Shown piece after piece: positions 1-18,867 of a stretch of DNA of 64,000 nt. Source of the DNA: Rotaria macrura (taxonomy: Eukaryota; Rotifera; Eurotatoria; Philodinida; Philodinidae). The number at the start of each line of letters is the position of its first letter. Position 1 is the stretch's first letter. The stretch is from positions 153,296-217,295 of the forward strand of contig OENT01000101.1 of assembly GCA_900239685.1 (NCBI GenBank). Direction: 5' to 3'. The position numbers and the translations under genes were made by a program. The notes under the pieces are model-generated. The model was not told the DNA's origin. It worked only from the letters and a program-made list of their open reading frames with translations, and did not search any database.

Positions 1-272
1 TATTGAAAGAGTGACCATGCCAATTTCTCATTGTTTCAATAAACATTCAAGTTGAAATTCAAAAGTTGAGTTCGATATAAACAAATGATTTTAATTAAAA
101 AAATATACCATAGGTAATAATTTCACGGCATCTTCAGGATAATTTTTCAAAAAAATAACACAGCGGAACCTTTAATACCATTAGCTCTTCTGATGTATCG
201 TCACCCAAGCATAACCACGATCAAAATGATAATTTGTTTCTTACTCTTTAATTATTCATTGATAAAGCGAAA

Positions 273-1520
273 ATGTCGGCGCTGCTCTATATACCTCGGT
301 CATCATTAACTGAAAATGATATAAGAAGTCTTGTTAATTTATGTTTATCCAAGGAAGAATATCGTGTCGATATGCATGGAGGCCGTGTAGCAGCATTTAA
401 ATATTTAACCAATATTCATAAAACTGGTATAGATTTATCAGCATACATTCAAAAGAAACATTTTGAAAAATTAGAAAAAGAAATAGAAAAATTAAAAAAG
501 TTTGACTATTATAGAAAAGAATTTGATATTGATGGTAAGAATACTTATGAATCATATTGGGAAATTAAAAGTGAATCACCTAAAATTCATGCAAAAGCTA
601 AAGATGCTCGAAAATTTATAAAGAAAGCCAAGTTTCAACCTCAACAATTAAAAGTATATTTTAATAAAAAACAAATAGATAATATAGCTTATTCTCAAGG
701 AACTTATGAATTATGTGGCTTTGTTGATGGTGATGCAAAAAATAATATGACTCAATTTCCTATTGAAAAACGTCAAAACAAAGGTCAAATCAATACAAAA
801 CAAGGAAGAATTGAAAAGGCTATTTTTGATATTCCATCGGGTAAACAAATAATTGTTTTAGATTTTGCCGATGAACGTATGCCTGGAGGTAAAAATGAGC
901 ATGTTTTGTTTTGCTTTTTCTATTTCGAATACAAAGTCCATTATTACATAGGTCTCTTTCTGTACGGTGCACAAACACAAGAAGAAACTATTTGTTACAA
1001 TTCTGATGCATATCAAGCTTTACTTGATTTTAAATATGAACTTTTTGATGGAGGCTTTATGATTCCTGAATTCGGTTGTTTATATATTAAGAATGTTACG
1101 TTTTTCAATCCAGATAAAGAAGATGAATCTAGATCTATTGACATCATCGCTGCTGCTTGCTATGATTTAACTGGAGAACATGGTTTATTTAAAAGACCGC
1201 ATTCTGACGAAGAAGTTTACAGTAATACTCAGAAAAAGTTAGAAACTATTATTGCTGCTGCTCAAGCTAATAGTGATCTCGATGGAAAAGATACATATCT
1301 TATATTAGGTCCTATTGGATGTGGAGCATTTCAAAATGATCTTAAAAAAATAGCACAACTATGGGGTGATATTTTATGCAAACCATTAGATGAACATTTG
1401 AAAACTCAGCAACGTCATGCTTTTGAAAACGTTTGGTTCCTCAGTGGAAAAGAGGATAAGTTAGAAGTCTTTGAGAAAGTTTTTAAACTTGATGCCAAAC
1501 AAAGATTACCAAAATCTTAG
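273..1520 (+). CDS. Microbial-type poly(ADP-ribose) glycohydrolase (DUF2263/TIGR02452 family)
   Basis: Two exons, 273-888 and 952-1520, give 394 aa. The first ATG of the open frame is used. The catalytic domain fills the second half. The loop P-G-G-(L/F)-x-x-G-A-x-x-Q-E-E of bacterial-type PARG is complete only after removing the GT-AG intron 889-951. The C-terminal strand LILGPIGCGAF is the usual 'LGA-x-GCGAF' of the family. The intron is 63 nt, a multiple of three, and has no stop, so the unspliced frame is also open and would put 21 residues between the GG and the QEE. The N-terminal ~150 residues are lysine-rich and not recognised. Known for the family: hydrolysis of poly(ADP-ribose) chains. 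That this protein is active is inference. Confidence 0.82.
   Translation: MSALLYIPRSSLTENDIRSLVNLCLSKEEYRVDMHGGRVAAFKYLTNIHKTGIDLSAYIQKKHFEKLEKEIEKLKKFDYYRKEFDIDGKNTYESYWEIKSESPKIHAKAKDARKFIKKAKFQPQQLKVYFNKKQIDNIAYSQGTYELCGFVDGDAKNNMTQFPIEKRQNKGQINTKQGRIEKAIFDIPSGKQIIVLDFADERMPGGKNEHVLFCFFYFEYKVHYYIGLFLYGAQTQEETICYNSDAYQALLDFKYELFDGGFMIPEFGCLYIKNVTFFNPDKEDESRSIDIIAAACYDLTGEHGLFKRPHSDEEVYSNTQKKLETIIAAAQANSDLDGKDTYLILGPIGCGAFQNDLKKIAQLWGDILCKPLDEHLKTQQRHAFENVWFLSGKEDKLEVFEKVFKLDAKQRLPKS
889..951 (+). other. Stop-free 63-nt intron inside the PARG catalytic loop
   Basis: The donor gtaaaa follows CCT-GGA-G and the acceptor is attacatag. Splicing gives G-G-L-F-L-Y-G-A directly before Q-T-Q-E-E, matching the family loop. 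Retention keeps the frame but inserts a hydrophobic, aromatic-rich 21-residue block at the active site. Confidence 0.8.
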
Positions 1521-3524
1521 TTAACATTAAATTATCATTTATCATATGAGTCAAGAAACTATACAAGGAAATATATTTTCAGCTATGTTAGTTCATTTAT
1601 TTTTTATACTGGAAAGACAGATTAATCAATAAGGAATTATAAGTCTATTGAATCTACTTTTACGAAGCAATCACTGAAATAAATTTGAGAAATAATTCAC
1701 AGGTTTTCACCGTAATTGGCGTAGGCATTTTGTCATTTGTTTTTGATGGAAAAAAGTACATTACGAAATATGTTTTTAGGATGGTTTCTATTCGAATATC
1801 GATTCAAACTTGAGTGGTAGATCATCGAAATCTTTCAAAAATTAATATTTTCAATTACAGTCATTGGATTCAAATAGTACTTGCTGATTCTACATCTGAA
1901 GACAGTCAGAGTCTTATGCTATTCTAAATATTGTTCAAAGCACAGGAAATACTTTAATGCATAAGAATAGTTCTTTAAATCAAAGGTAGAATTCTATGAA
2001 TAGTTTTTTAAGTGACAAGTTCAACTTCCAAGCTTAATTGAATATTGGAAGTAGTGTTCCTGGTTATCCACTGACGATCAGACATTCTTCCAACTATTAC
2101 ATTCATGATAATCTTCATTGATCAAATTCGTAGGCGAAACTAACTATTAACAATTGATTGAATTAGTACGAAACTAATTGAGCAGATCGATTAGAAATTA
2201 ATTCATATATGTACATTTCGTAACAAATAATAATAATTCGATGAAAAATTTGCATTTAAAATAGTTAGAAACATTCATATGAACATATCATTTTGGATAG
2301 TCACACTAAAGTTTTGTTGTGTGTATGTATTTAATAATGTTCTATTCGTCTGTACTAAATGGATGAGAAAGACAAGACATTTCTATTTCGAACTATACAA
2401 TCATACAACTATTAAGATCGTAATTGTCATAAATTATTTGCCATGATTCTACAAGGTAGACTCGCTTTGAACCAGTTGGTATAAAAATGATTCATAGCAC
2501 GGACAGAGGAATCAAGCAACTACACCGATCGACAGTTAGCGACGAATGATCCTAAAATATATGATTATCATGTTTACAAAATGGAATCCAGTCAGACGTT
2601 TTTGACAAAGTAGAGTTGTTTTCTACTCGTTTATATCAGTTAGAAAGTTGAGTATTAGAGAGCGAACCGTGGCATAGGATTTCAGATACAGAGAAATCAT
2701 TTTAGAATAAGTAGGGTGAGAATCTCAACAGAATGCCAGATGCATGTCCAAGTACCTTTTGTATCAACGTTGTTGCCGATATACGGGGATAGCACATTAA
2801 GAGACGAATACGTATGATATGATAGACGGATATAGAAGATACGTGATCAGTTTTTCTTCGTGATCAAAATTATTATATAGAATATGTGGTAGAATATTTA
2901 AATAACATTCAGCTTTTTATTCGATAGGATTCGACGGATTGACTCGTGAAACAACATATAATCAAAAGGGTCATTGTTATAAGCTAATATCAAACAGATA
3001 GCACTTAAAATATAAAGTGCTTGTCTAGTCATATGACAACATGCATCATGTACTTATTTTCATCGATGAGACCTTTGTGTCAACACTGAAACTCCAGAAG
3101 CCTGATTGTATTTATAGAATACGAACCGTATTGATGAGCATACGGACCATTCAGCATACAAAACAATCAAATGAATATTGAGCCTATTGCAAGATAAATA
3201 AATGAATATACTAAGGAACACCACTTCAAACATTTGAATAATCAATTTCGAACAAGCTCGATCGTCGAAGAGAAACGAGACAATCATTATTTCCTCTACA
3301 AATATTTAAGAGTACATCTTTTTATCATATATTATAGACTCTTCCTCATGGCAACAGTATCGAATGAAAGAATAATAAATCAGTATGCACGGCTAGACGA
3401 CTATGTTTATTCATATGTTAAAGAGAGAGATCAACAGCTGATAAAAGTTTCGGTGGTACATAAAATATTCATCAGATCATTGTCATTCTCGTTTGCAATC
3501 TTGCATCATTACAGAATGTGGGCA

Positions 3525-3580
3525 GATGTTGGTATGGGGGTGTTTAACTCCGTGAAGGCACTTATACCCATATCCACATC
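3525..3580. repeat. Imperfect inverted repeat
   Basis: The left arm gatgttggtatgggg pairs with the right arm cccatatccacatc, read in reverse complement. The loop is about 25 nt. It stands out as G-rich in an AT-rich background and is preceded by one TGTGGG hexamer. Its function is unknown. Confidence 0.4.
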
Positions 3581-4067
3581 CATACATAACCTCATATCTA
3601 TCCTATTTTTTTAATGTACTTCACTATCTTCGTGTAGCATTGTTTGCCCATACTTATCTTTTTCGTACTCATCGGTCACCAAACCTTTTCACGTGTGTAT
3701 CAGTACACCATGTACTAAGATTCAGTACGAGAGAGATTCAAGAATTGTCGTCTGTCGTTGTTTCTCTGACTTTTAGAATGAAATCTTTGTTGCGACTATA
3801 GTAAACATTTAAATTTCAGAAAAGAAACTCATTTTGAGTTGAAGATACGAGCAAAACTTTAAAATTTGCCTGATAAAAGAAAACAATTGAAAGTAGAAAT
3901 AGCATAAAATTTCACTAACATATTCATATAGTTGCCTTTCGATTTTACGACTTTTCTATTAGCATATGATTGTTTGATGTATTGTATACAATTGAATATT
4001 TTAATATACTTATCGATAGAAATGAATATTTGTTCAAAAATGCACATCTTTTAGTAATTATTTATAC

Positions 4068-4085
4068 ATATATATATATATATAT
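4068..4085. repeat. (AT)n microsatellite
   Basis: About nine AT dinucleotides in a row in intergenic DNA, 270 bp beyond the 3' end of the CoA-transferase gene. Confidence 0.9.
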
Positions 4086-4353
4086 GTAAATATAAATGTT
4101 AATATTTCTTGAACTAACTACAATGAAATTGGATTAAACGATTACATTAAAAAACGTAAAATATACATGCTGGCTTAATAAAATTTATATTTATTAAATG
4201 AAGTTGAGCAGATACACTTGACAGAATTATTGAGGGTGTTCGCTTGTTTTAGTAAAAATGAAGAAAAAAAAATAAAAATATAATCTATATTATTGTAATA
4301 CGTCTAAAACAACACTACAATGATAATTTGACTAGATTAATATAAATGTACGG

Positions 4354-9652
<5,299 letters not shown>

Positions 9653-9765
9653 TGCTTTTATTTTATTCTACTTAGAATCTCTATCTGAAATAACAAAAAA
9701 AACAAAATCGATATATTTTTCTTTTCTTTTGTTTTTCTTCCGTTTTGAAATGAAATAACAACGAT

Positions 9766-12700
9766 CTAAGATGTTTTATTTTTACGTTTCTTTTGTTTCT
9801 GTTTCTTTTTTAGAATTGATTCAAAAGATGAATCAATATTCCAACCTTGATATCCTTCTAATTCAGATAAATTTGAACCTGTATATGGATCTTCAATATC
9901 TGTGCATAAATTTATAGTCAATTTTACAATAAAATAAAATCAAACAAATTTACTCGATGGATCATGTTTTTTCTTTTTAATTGCTTTTTCGGATTGATCA
10001 GTATCACTCATTGCTTCTTCTGCTTTGAAAACAACAACAATATGAATTTTAAATTAATGAACTAGTAAACTAATTCACCTGTCTGTTGATTTCTCTTGTT
10101 CTTTGATTTTGTTTCACATGTTGATTCAATTGAATTGTTTAGTAGAACTTGTTCATTGGATGAATCGTTTTCAACTGAAGCAGAAAAATAATAATAAGGA
10201 ACAAATTCGAATAACGTTGTGTTTTTACTACACATGGTTAATTATTTCTATTTAATGACATAAGTCAGTATGATAAAAAAATCGATTGTTAGTCTTAATT
10301 ATAGAATAAAATATGTTCTTTCATTTTTTAAATGAAAAAGAAATTATATACAAATTTAGCTTAGTTTGCAGTTAACATGATGATTAGACTCAACGATTTC
10401 AATCAATGTTTGATTTTTCGTTCGAATCAACTTTTTTTTTATAGAAACGACAATAAACTGCATCGTAGTACATTTTCTATAATGCAATACATTAATCAAC
10501 AATTTTATTCAATTTCTATAGATGAATATGTATCTTCACAAGTAGAACATACCTAGTCCCACATCGAACTATATTCTGTTGAACGAATTTACAATGCGAG
10601 TCTCAGTATTAACAACAGTTCGACGCATCAAACTATTACAAGTGTTGATGTCTTTTTTTATTAAACAGATTGTCTAGTGAACAGAAATAAATCTTACTTT
10701 TAAATATCATCTTCATATGATAGAAAATGTGGATGTAATAGCTCAGGATTCAAAATTCTTTGTGATCTATGATGATACGAATGAATATTGAATGTATGGA
10801 GACTGACAATCGATTAAAAACTGTTAGTTTTCATGTCGTTAATATCTTTTTCATTTGCTTTGTCAGCTAGACTATTAAGAGTAAGTCAGTAGAGCGTCGT
10901 CGATCTCGTAACATTGTTCTTATAATCGATGGTAGTCAATGATTAGAATCGTGAATAAAATACGAGCATTTATATTGTTGCCTTTGATTGTTAGCACAAG
11001 AAGTTTTGTACCGAAAGGACGTCATATAATCAATACATTCATTAGTTCAAAACATTTGTACTCACAGAAGGTCATAGAATGACTGCATAGATTGCTGCAC
11101 CATATTTGCACTTAAAATATGTCGTTTCAACTTCTGATTGGTTAAAATACAGAGCGCAATCAAAAATAGACGAAGCCCACACAAAATTGAAAAGAACCAA
11201 TACGATCATAGAGTGAACTCTTTTTCTGTGAAATCCAATGATGCTTATTTTGAATTTTACATTGTTCTCTAGTTCTTATGTTTCGATAGGATAGACAAAT
11301 TTTAATCGAATCGGTTAGATCAACTTATATCTAATGGTCATGAAGGATTCTCATCGACAAGTAAAATCGAACTATCTAATGAAACCATTCTGTCTTCCTT
11401 TACAAAGAAAGACGCTGGGTAATTTACTCTATCAGATTCATTTCCAAATTTGAATTCAATTACCGAATTATTCGAAGTATGTGATGCGAAAATTTCTTCG
11501 TAATTCGTGTCTAATTTACTCGAGTCTATTTGAATCTGTCTTATATTGTTTTTTGTTGCATGTTCCAAAAGAATTTATTTTTAATTTAATAAACAAAATC
11601 AAAATATTCTAATCGATAATAAATTTTGGTGTTCTTGTAAAAATTTAAATGCATAGTAAGTTACTACTTAAAGAAACGAGTGATACGAGATAGTAAAAAA
11701 AATAGTTAATAGTTGTCCTATTGAAACTTGTTGAAATTGAATGAATACATTTTCTTTCACGCAACAATTAATCTAGACAAGTCTTGATGAATTTCGAAAA
11801 ACTTAGACAAGAAGTAAGCGGTGAGAAAATATTATGTTTAGTTTATACGACAGATATTTTTCGATATGTCATTCGTATAATAACCAAAGTTAATTCGTGA
11901 GAATTATTAAAAAACGACAACTAACCTGAATCAATCTGCTCATCAATCGAAGGTTGAGATTGTTCATATTGAAGTTGAGCTTTTTTCTTTGATTTTTCTT
12001 TAAAATAATCGTGAATTGATTGTTTACTTGTTTTATAAAGATTATCTGATATTGTTTCATTTTTCTTAAATAGATTACGAAATAAAAAGAAAGATAGTCG
12101 AAAAAATTCAAACTTCTTGTTGATCATCTTTCAGTTTAGCTTCTTCAATATTTAATTCATTGCCTTTATTCCAACCGAATATACAATCCAGTTCATGATT
12201 TGATCTTGAACTTAAATCTTTTCCACTCGATTGTTTTTTATAACTAAACAAATTTATTTCCTATTTCTAATAAAGCAATCGGACGAACTCATCATGAATA
12301 AACATACGTAAATCTTGTTTTAGTTTGTTGAACAGTTTGATTAAAATCATGTAGTGACGATGGCGATGATGTAGGATGAGATTGTTGAAGTTGTTGAAGA
12401 ACGGAATCAAACGATTGTGAATGTGCAATCCATGTTGTATCATATTTTCCATTAACAAAACCAACTCCTTTTAAATTGTCTTTATATTTTAAGTCAATAT
12501 GTTCTGTTCGTCCATCTTCATTTTTTCCTAAACCAACACCCGTTTTCCAGCCCATTTTTTCCAACATTCTTTTACCAAATTTACTGCCATCTAAATTAGA
12601 TTTATTAGAAATTTATGACTGCAATTAATTCTATTATGTATCGCAAAATACGATCTCCGCTAAAACAATCATTCACGAACACAATGAAAGCACCTTTTCA

Positions 12701-13617
12701 GTACACCCAACCCTGATACACGTTGGTGGTAGCAGCAATGGACCTTGAGAACTATCTGATTAATAACAATTTCTATTTGTACTTTTCACGTCCATAGTTA
12801 AGGACACGCTGTCGACAGAACGCAAGAAAACAAACCATTTATTCTTTGCTTTCAGACATCGACAAATAGTAAACAACTGGGAGTGAAGTGAAACATTTGA
12901 TAACAACCCTATGGGACAAAGTTCAACGCATGAAACTCTAAATTGTCTTCATGTATATTATTTGAAAAGTTTTATATTTATTTTTATTATTATATCAGTG
13001 ATCAAGTAAAAAATTGATTGTCTCGTTAAAATATTCGATCTATTGATAGGAAAGAAAAATAAACAAATATTGTAATAGTTTATTGTTACTCAATTTTACA
13101 AACCAAAGGAGAAAAGTAAATTCTATTCATCGATTAAAAATATTTCGCTTGTTCATTGTTAAGAAGTTTTGAAACGTAGTATAGGAGAAGTGTGATCTCA
13201 AGCTTTGAATGGAAAAGAAATCAAGCTCAGTTTTATTGTGCTTGCTCGATTTTTAGACAAATGAATAATTTTCACTTGTATACTTTCAAGGTTCGTCAAA
13301 ATATTTATGACTAATAAAGCACGTATAGGAGCATCAATAGTAGAACAGCCATATCTTAAGTAAATAGACTTGCTAACCTTTACTAATGTAGAATAATTAA
13401 ATTCGTTTTCCTTGTGTGAAAATCCTATTTTATTCAAAATATCATTTACAAATTACTCTCCTATATTTTTTTTTCAATTCAATTACTTTAAATCGAAAGA
13501 CAAAAACGTGCAAGAAAAAAATATTAAAATTGAACGCATTAACTTACCCTCAGCCCATTCAGTTTTGTTTTGTACAACATATTGAATTTTTGATCTTTTT
13601 TCATTGAGACTGACCAT
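9766..13617 (-). CDS. PINX1: PINX1 homologue (G-patch, telomerase-interacting/nucleolar protein)
   Basis: Seven exons on the minus strand: 13617-13548, 12590-12308, 12243-12114, 12064-11926, 10174-10079, 10022-9954 and 9899-9766. The phases agree and give 306 aa (human PINX1 is 328). The N-terminus is 'KFGKRMLEKMGWKTGVGLGK', the PINX1 G-patch, then WIAH as in PINX1. GKDLSSRS...LDCIFG in exon 3 is the PINX1-specific block. SIHDYFKEK resembles its later conserved segment. The C-terminus is lysine-rich, as expected for a nucleolar protein. Known role: ribosome biogenesis and inhibition or anchoring of telomerase. Introns are 957, 64, 49, 1751, 56 and 54 nt. The tail exons (10174 onward) are assigned by phase and basic composition and are less certain than exons 1-4. 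Confidence 0.85.
10175..11925 (-). other. 1.75 kb intron 4 of PINX1
   Basis: Between donor gttagt after the fourth exon and the acceptor cttcag. It holds one AT3-rich open frame (11338-11565, minus strand) with no ATG and no acceptor in front. No other feature was seen. Confidence 0.6.
11338..11565 (-). pseudogene. Unidentified coding-like fragment inside PINX1 intron 4
   Basis: About 75 codons with AT-rich third positions like the real exons. The translation includes VIEFKFGNES and FFVKEDRMVSLDSS. There is no ATG, no splice acceptor just upstream and no recognised domain. It may be a remnant of a gene or a skipped exon, or chance. It is not included in the PINX1 model. Confidence 0.25.
12591..13547 (-). 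other. 957-nt intron 1 of PINX1
   Basis: The donor gtaag follows GCT-GAG-G and the acceptor atttag precedes AT-GGC-AGT. The interior shows no coding or repeat feature that I can support. Confidence 0.7.
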
Positions 13618-15933
13618 TATTCAACCAAACTTCCCAATCAATCTTAAAAAGGAAGAAAAAACCTTTATTATCTTGTTGTTCTTTTTATTTCTATAACGCA
13701 TAACTCAAAAACATGTTTTTTAATTCGCTGTTGCTTTTTCCCTAGCGAACGCGTTTGTGCTCCCAAGAACACTTTATTCTATTCTATGATGAACTTGAGT
13801 CGATGACTCATCAAATCAATATCATAGTCGAAATCCACTAATGCATTCAAAATGCAACAACTTCCGATGTTCTTCTATCACGGGCAAAATGAATGTTTCA
13901 AAACGATAGATTGTTGATGAACTAAAATTCGTGTGTTGAAATACAATAACAAATTCAGCGTTAGTGACATCTCGCATGTACTCCGTTCGTCACCGCAGTG
14001 AAATCATATATGTACTGTTTTTAGAGCTTCGCTGCAGAGGAGCGACATCGTTCGTCTGAAATTCGCCTATCCTTTAAATCACAACGCTATGTGAATATAC
14101 TGTCTCTTTAAATAAACTTCTATGATAATATCTTTTTCAATTTGTGTCTCAAATCGAGATATGACCTTACCGAGTGTTCTCGACATAAACTGGCATAACT
14201 CTCCATATTACAGTGCAAACTGAAATGACGTTCGGAGTATATTTAATACTATCAAAAGGAAAGAACAATTTGTTTTATCACAAGACCATTCGGACATATT
14301 TATCCATCGTCGAATAAAAACTGGAAAAAGTAGACTCGTTTGCATAAAATCGAATTTGCATTCGACTTTTATTAGACTATTCTATCCAATATTATTTTTT
14401 AATCAAATTTTCATTTTCAATACATTATAATTTGTATGAACGACATCTATGATGAAGTTTGTATTGTATGGTTGATGCACGGTGGTTATAATTATTATTT
14501 TTCTCAAAGGAGAAGTCTTAATACTCATTTTAATATCAGATAAAAGTACTGACAGACTTAATAGATTAATGTGGTAGTATCCTGGAGAACTTTTTCAAAT
14601 CAATCGAGACTTCCTAGTCCTAGTGCACAATAACTACTCTCAAGACTTCAAATTTACTGAAGTTATATTTCTGTATTCAACGATACTACGACCAGCTCAA
14701 AGATACTACATTAATTTAGAAAAATAATATTCGATAACTTGCGAATCATACATAAGTTCAAGTACAATTCTTATGTAAAAATAATTAGAGAACATTGCTG
14801 TTGGTTCTGGAAAGCAATAGTACTTCATGTTCTTGAGGATATTTTTGTTGGATAGAAAAAAACGTTTCAAAGTATACAAGACAAATGATTAAACTCTTGT
14901 CTAAATTGTTTTAACACCTATTTCTAAGATTTCTCACATGTTTAAGAGTATCGAATCAATAGACGAATAACAGCAGGCCTGCAACAGTGCAGATAGACTG
15001 CCCTAGTCCTCAACCAGATAAATCTTCTAATCTTGAAAATTTCATCGAAACGAATTTCAATGAATCCTTCATGTTCATGAGTGTAGTGATCATGACATAT
15101 CTATTGCAAGATATTATTCGCATCTTTGATAGCAGTAAGAATCTTAACTGAAAGTTCATCAAGATGAAAATTGAGTCATTTACGAAGAACAAACGAAATC
15201 TTCACGTCATGTTTATTATCCGACTTTACACGTATAACTTTAGCTTCGTCATAAAATCTAAAAAGATATCATTGAAGAAGCCTTCAATGAACCATATGAA
15301 TTTCATTAATATGCATGTAACTGATCTTTTTCATTTCGTTTTGGAAATTTGTTAGGGGTTCCATTTAATAGTTTACAAAAGTAAATGAATGTATCACTTA
15401 TTTCATCTACGTTTAATCTAATTTAGTCGATCGATGTATCTGAATACAGCAACCGGTGAGTAGGTTTTCTACTCGATATCGGCAATGAAACTTTTATTCT
15501 GTTTGCATGAGAGAGAGATGCGTGTCTGCTTCAAGGACAAATTTATTTACTTGTGCTTCGAAATACTTTTGGGACAATCAGACACGTAAAGTACATATAT
15601 AAATATGTTGTTCATATACCGAAGGACAATCAAATATTTTCAGACTATGTTGAAATTCATAAAAATCGATTTGAGTAAATCGAATGATGTGAAAGTATGT
15701 TCAATTTTGATACGTGACCTATCAATTGTAGTAAGCATTCTTGCTACATTAGAGGTAGTGTCTGTCCAGCAATCACTCAACATTAATCACCACTAGTATT
15801 CTTTCTAGTATTTGAGTACGATAATCGATTACTTGCTACGTTAAACTGTGCGTTATACGAGTACTTATGACACAGTATCTAGAAATTTGTTTAACAAACT
15901 GATAAGCGTATCATTTTCTCGCTGCTGTAATAG

Positions 15934-15949
15934 CATATATATATATATA
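15934..15949. repeat. (AT)n microsatellite
   Basis: Eight AT dinucleotides in intergenic DNA. Confidence 0.85.
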
Positions 15950-18834
15950 CATATCTTTTCCTCAATGTATAAAACAAAAATATATTCGACATAGTTATAG
16001 TTTTAAAATTTGACAAAATTATATTGTAAGATTATTTTGACGATTCTTTTTTAAATAGAATTTCATTATGAACTTATCATCTTCGAGAAGTTAAAGGATA
16101 ATTGAATGAAAGCAAGATATAGAATAAACATTTCGAAATGATTAGTTAAATATGAGTGATATTCATTTTTCATCATTCAAAGAACTATACATTCGCAAAC
16201 TATGAATCAATCACAAAAGAAAAGCAAACAAATCATTCATATAGTTCTATCATATTTTTCATGCAAGTAAATTATAAGTACCGATTTATTTTACTTTTCT
16301 GTCTAATAATGCTTAATGCTTCATGAAATATTCTATCAAAATAAAACAATGAGTACTTGCTAGATTCTTACAATTGTATAAAAAATTTCTCGATTATTTA
16401 CTGTAGAAATTCGAGTACTTGCTTTGATAAGTATTTTCCCTTGAGTAATTGAATTTTAGAATTCAAAAACTGAATTTACACGAGAGAATTTTAATTATCG
16501 TTCTTCAATTGCTCGTACTACAGGGAGTGAATGATTTAACAAAAGTGTGTTATTTTAATTCGCATACATACATGTATATGCAATTGAACAAGAAGTTTAC
16601 TTCAATGTATGAGTTCAGTTGATGTGAAAATAGTTAATTTTCGGTTTTGTACTAAATTTATCGAAAATCGTTTCTGATCGATTTTCATATCTTCATTATG
16701 ATAATTGACTACATCATTTTTTCAGATATCGTTTTTTGTTATCGCTGTGGCCAACATTTTAATTACTATTATTTAGATACTAAATGTGCATCATTGTTCT
16801 CATTCGTTGTCTTTGATACTGCATTTAATTGACTGTAAATGTATTAACTTAGTGATACTAATAGAAAAGTCTGATACAAAACAAGAATTTGATAAGAACT
16901 ACTGTCATTATATCAGAACTAAACTTGTATTTTGTCTAAACCTTTCAAGATCATCCAATCATTCTTGCGTTCTTTAATTTCTACTAAAATTTCAACGTAA
17001 TTCGGTTTTCAATTGATATCCTCTCATAATGAAATAATTTAGCATTACCTATTCATTTACAGTAAATGCAGGGAATAGTCAGGGACTTCATCTGGTCTCT
17101 ACAGCTATCTATATCGAATTATTCAACAAAATAGAATAGCAAACATAGTGTCATGAAGTTCTTAAGACATACTATCAGCTGATTACTTTAGACAAAAACT
17201 GTCCACTGGGATTCACATTTAAATTATATGTGACAATTCATTATTATTTTATTGATAAAAGTTGCATTGTTTAAAATTAACCTGATTGCAACGAAACGTA
17301 TATGTTAGTCAAAGTATCAGTGATCACCATGGAATAGTCATTTTAAAGTAACCTAAAGTATAATGAACTGAACTTGAAATATATTTATGTACATAAAACA
17401 ATAGCGGAATTCAAAATGGTGATGCTTTCCCCTGAATACTTAATTACATTCCCGTCTATATTCTTTATGTACAAAGTTTCTCCGATCGAGTTGAAGAAGA
17501 ACGGGAAATATCCATATTCCAGTGAATAAATCGTCAGCGTACTTCTCTGTCTTGAAAAAAATCATACTTTCAACGCTTTGGACGATGATAAAAGAATATT
17601 GATAAATGCATATAAATGAAAAGTATGAATTGATACTTACTGAATGAACGACCTATTATTAATCTTTGATTTAGTCTCCTAATTGATTTACAAACAAAAA
17701 TAATAGAAGACCGAAATCATCTTAATCAATAAGGATAAAGTTTAAACGATAGCAGTACGAATATCTAAAGTGCAAGTTGAGTTTCATGCTCAATACATTC
17801 CTGTCATAATTCCAATGAAAATATAAGGTTGAACAGCATAACATAGCTACAATCTAGAATTTGTTTCCGAGGAATCTATTCAATACTAAATAATGCATGA
17901 TCATTCGTAGATGTTTTTAACATATTGATCGTTCATATAAGTCTTACTTCTATAGAATACGATGCATAATAGATTTTTTTATCAGATCTGAAAAGTTCTC
18001 TTCAAATTACCACCAATAGTGAGCTCGATATGCGCGTCCAAACTGTTGTGAAGTTCAGTACGCTTAATGAAAAAGTGAACAATAGAAAATGACTCTATGC
18101 TGTCTTGTCTATTAAATAAAATTCAATTAAAAGTCAAATATCTTGATCCGTAGATTGTTCATATACAAAGAATGTGCCATATATCGTTGGCAGACATGTC
18201 TACAAATATAAACTAGGACTACTCTGGCTTCCCTACTATGTTATCCGCAGCGTGCAAGTCCATCGAGAATTATTTATTTTTCTCCAATGACTAGCGACTT
18301 TCATTTTGATTCAATAGGTCAATATCTCATATAGAGATCTTACTAAAATGATAATAAGACTGAATAGAAATGTTTGTATAGTTTGAACGAAAAAAAAGGA
18401 AGAAAACATGTATGAATATTTATATTGCATTTGATTATTCTGAAGGATCATTTCATATGAAATGAAACTTTCAAGGGAATCGAACTAATTCAAAAATAAT
18501 GGGATAGAAAGCGTTCGAATCGTTTTCAAGTAATTAAAGTTCTTTCTTACTATTCAATTTCCAAACGATACTATTCTTTTGCTATAATTTTTCTCAAACG
18601 AACTTATTTCGATTAAAAAGAAATCGACGAAACATTAAGGCAAAAATTTCTCGATGATGTTTTCCTTTCAGCTAACCAATCATGTTTTCATTAGTATATT
18701 AGAGAACAACGAAGACCAAAAAGAAATTTCGTATTTGTAACGATGATTCTGATCCATAGAAAATGAGACTTTCTAATAAAAAATTTAGATAACATTCAAT
18801 ATAACTGCTCGTTTCAATTTGATTGTAGTAAGCA

Positions 18835-18840
18835 TTTATT
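18835..18840 (-). promoter_or_regulatory. Poly(A) signal of the Nudix gene
   Basis: AATAAA on the minus strand, 28 nt past the stop codon of the gene at 18868-19323. Confidence 0.6.
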
Positions 18841-18867
18841 CTGTTTTTAAAAATCTAGATCAATAGT

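Larger units (their letters stand above)
1521..4353. other. Intergenic AT-rich stretch, no gene seen
   Basis: No frame here has coding-like codon use, recognised motifs or paired splice sites. The stretch holds a short GC-richer imperfect inverted repeat at about 3525-3580 and an AT dinucleotide run at 4068-4085. A short open frame at 3234-3614 has no recognisable domain and starts at a weak codon. Confidence 0.6.
13618..18867. other. 5.2 kb intergenic region, no gene seen
   Basis: All frames are broken by frequent stops. The few open frames of about 60 codons have no ATG-led domain and no coding-like codon use. An AT run lies at 15934-15949. The upstream sequences of PINX1 must lie near 13618-13700, but no promoter motif is clear. 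Confidence 0.55.

Noticed and set aside
3234..3614. 126-codon frame
   Set aside because: Begins at TTG. The composition is that of translated AT-rich noncoding DNA and contains the inverted repeat.
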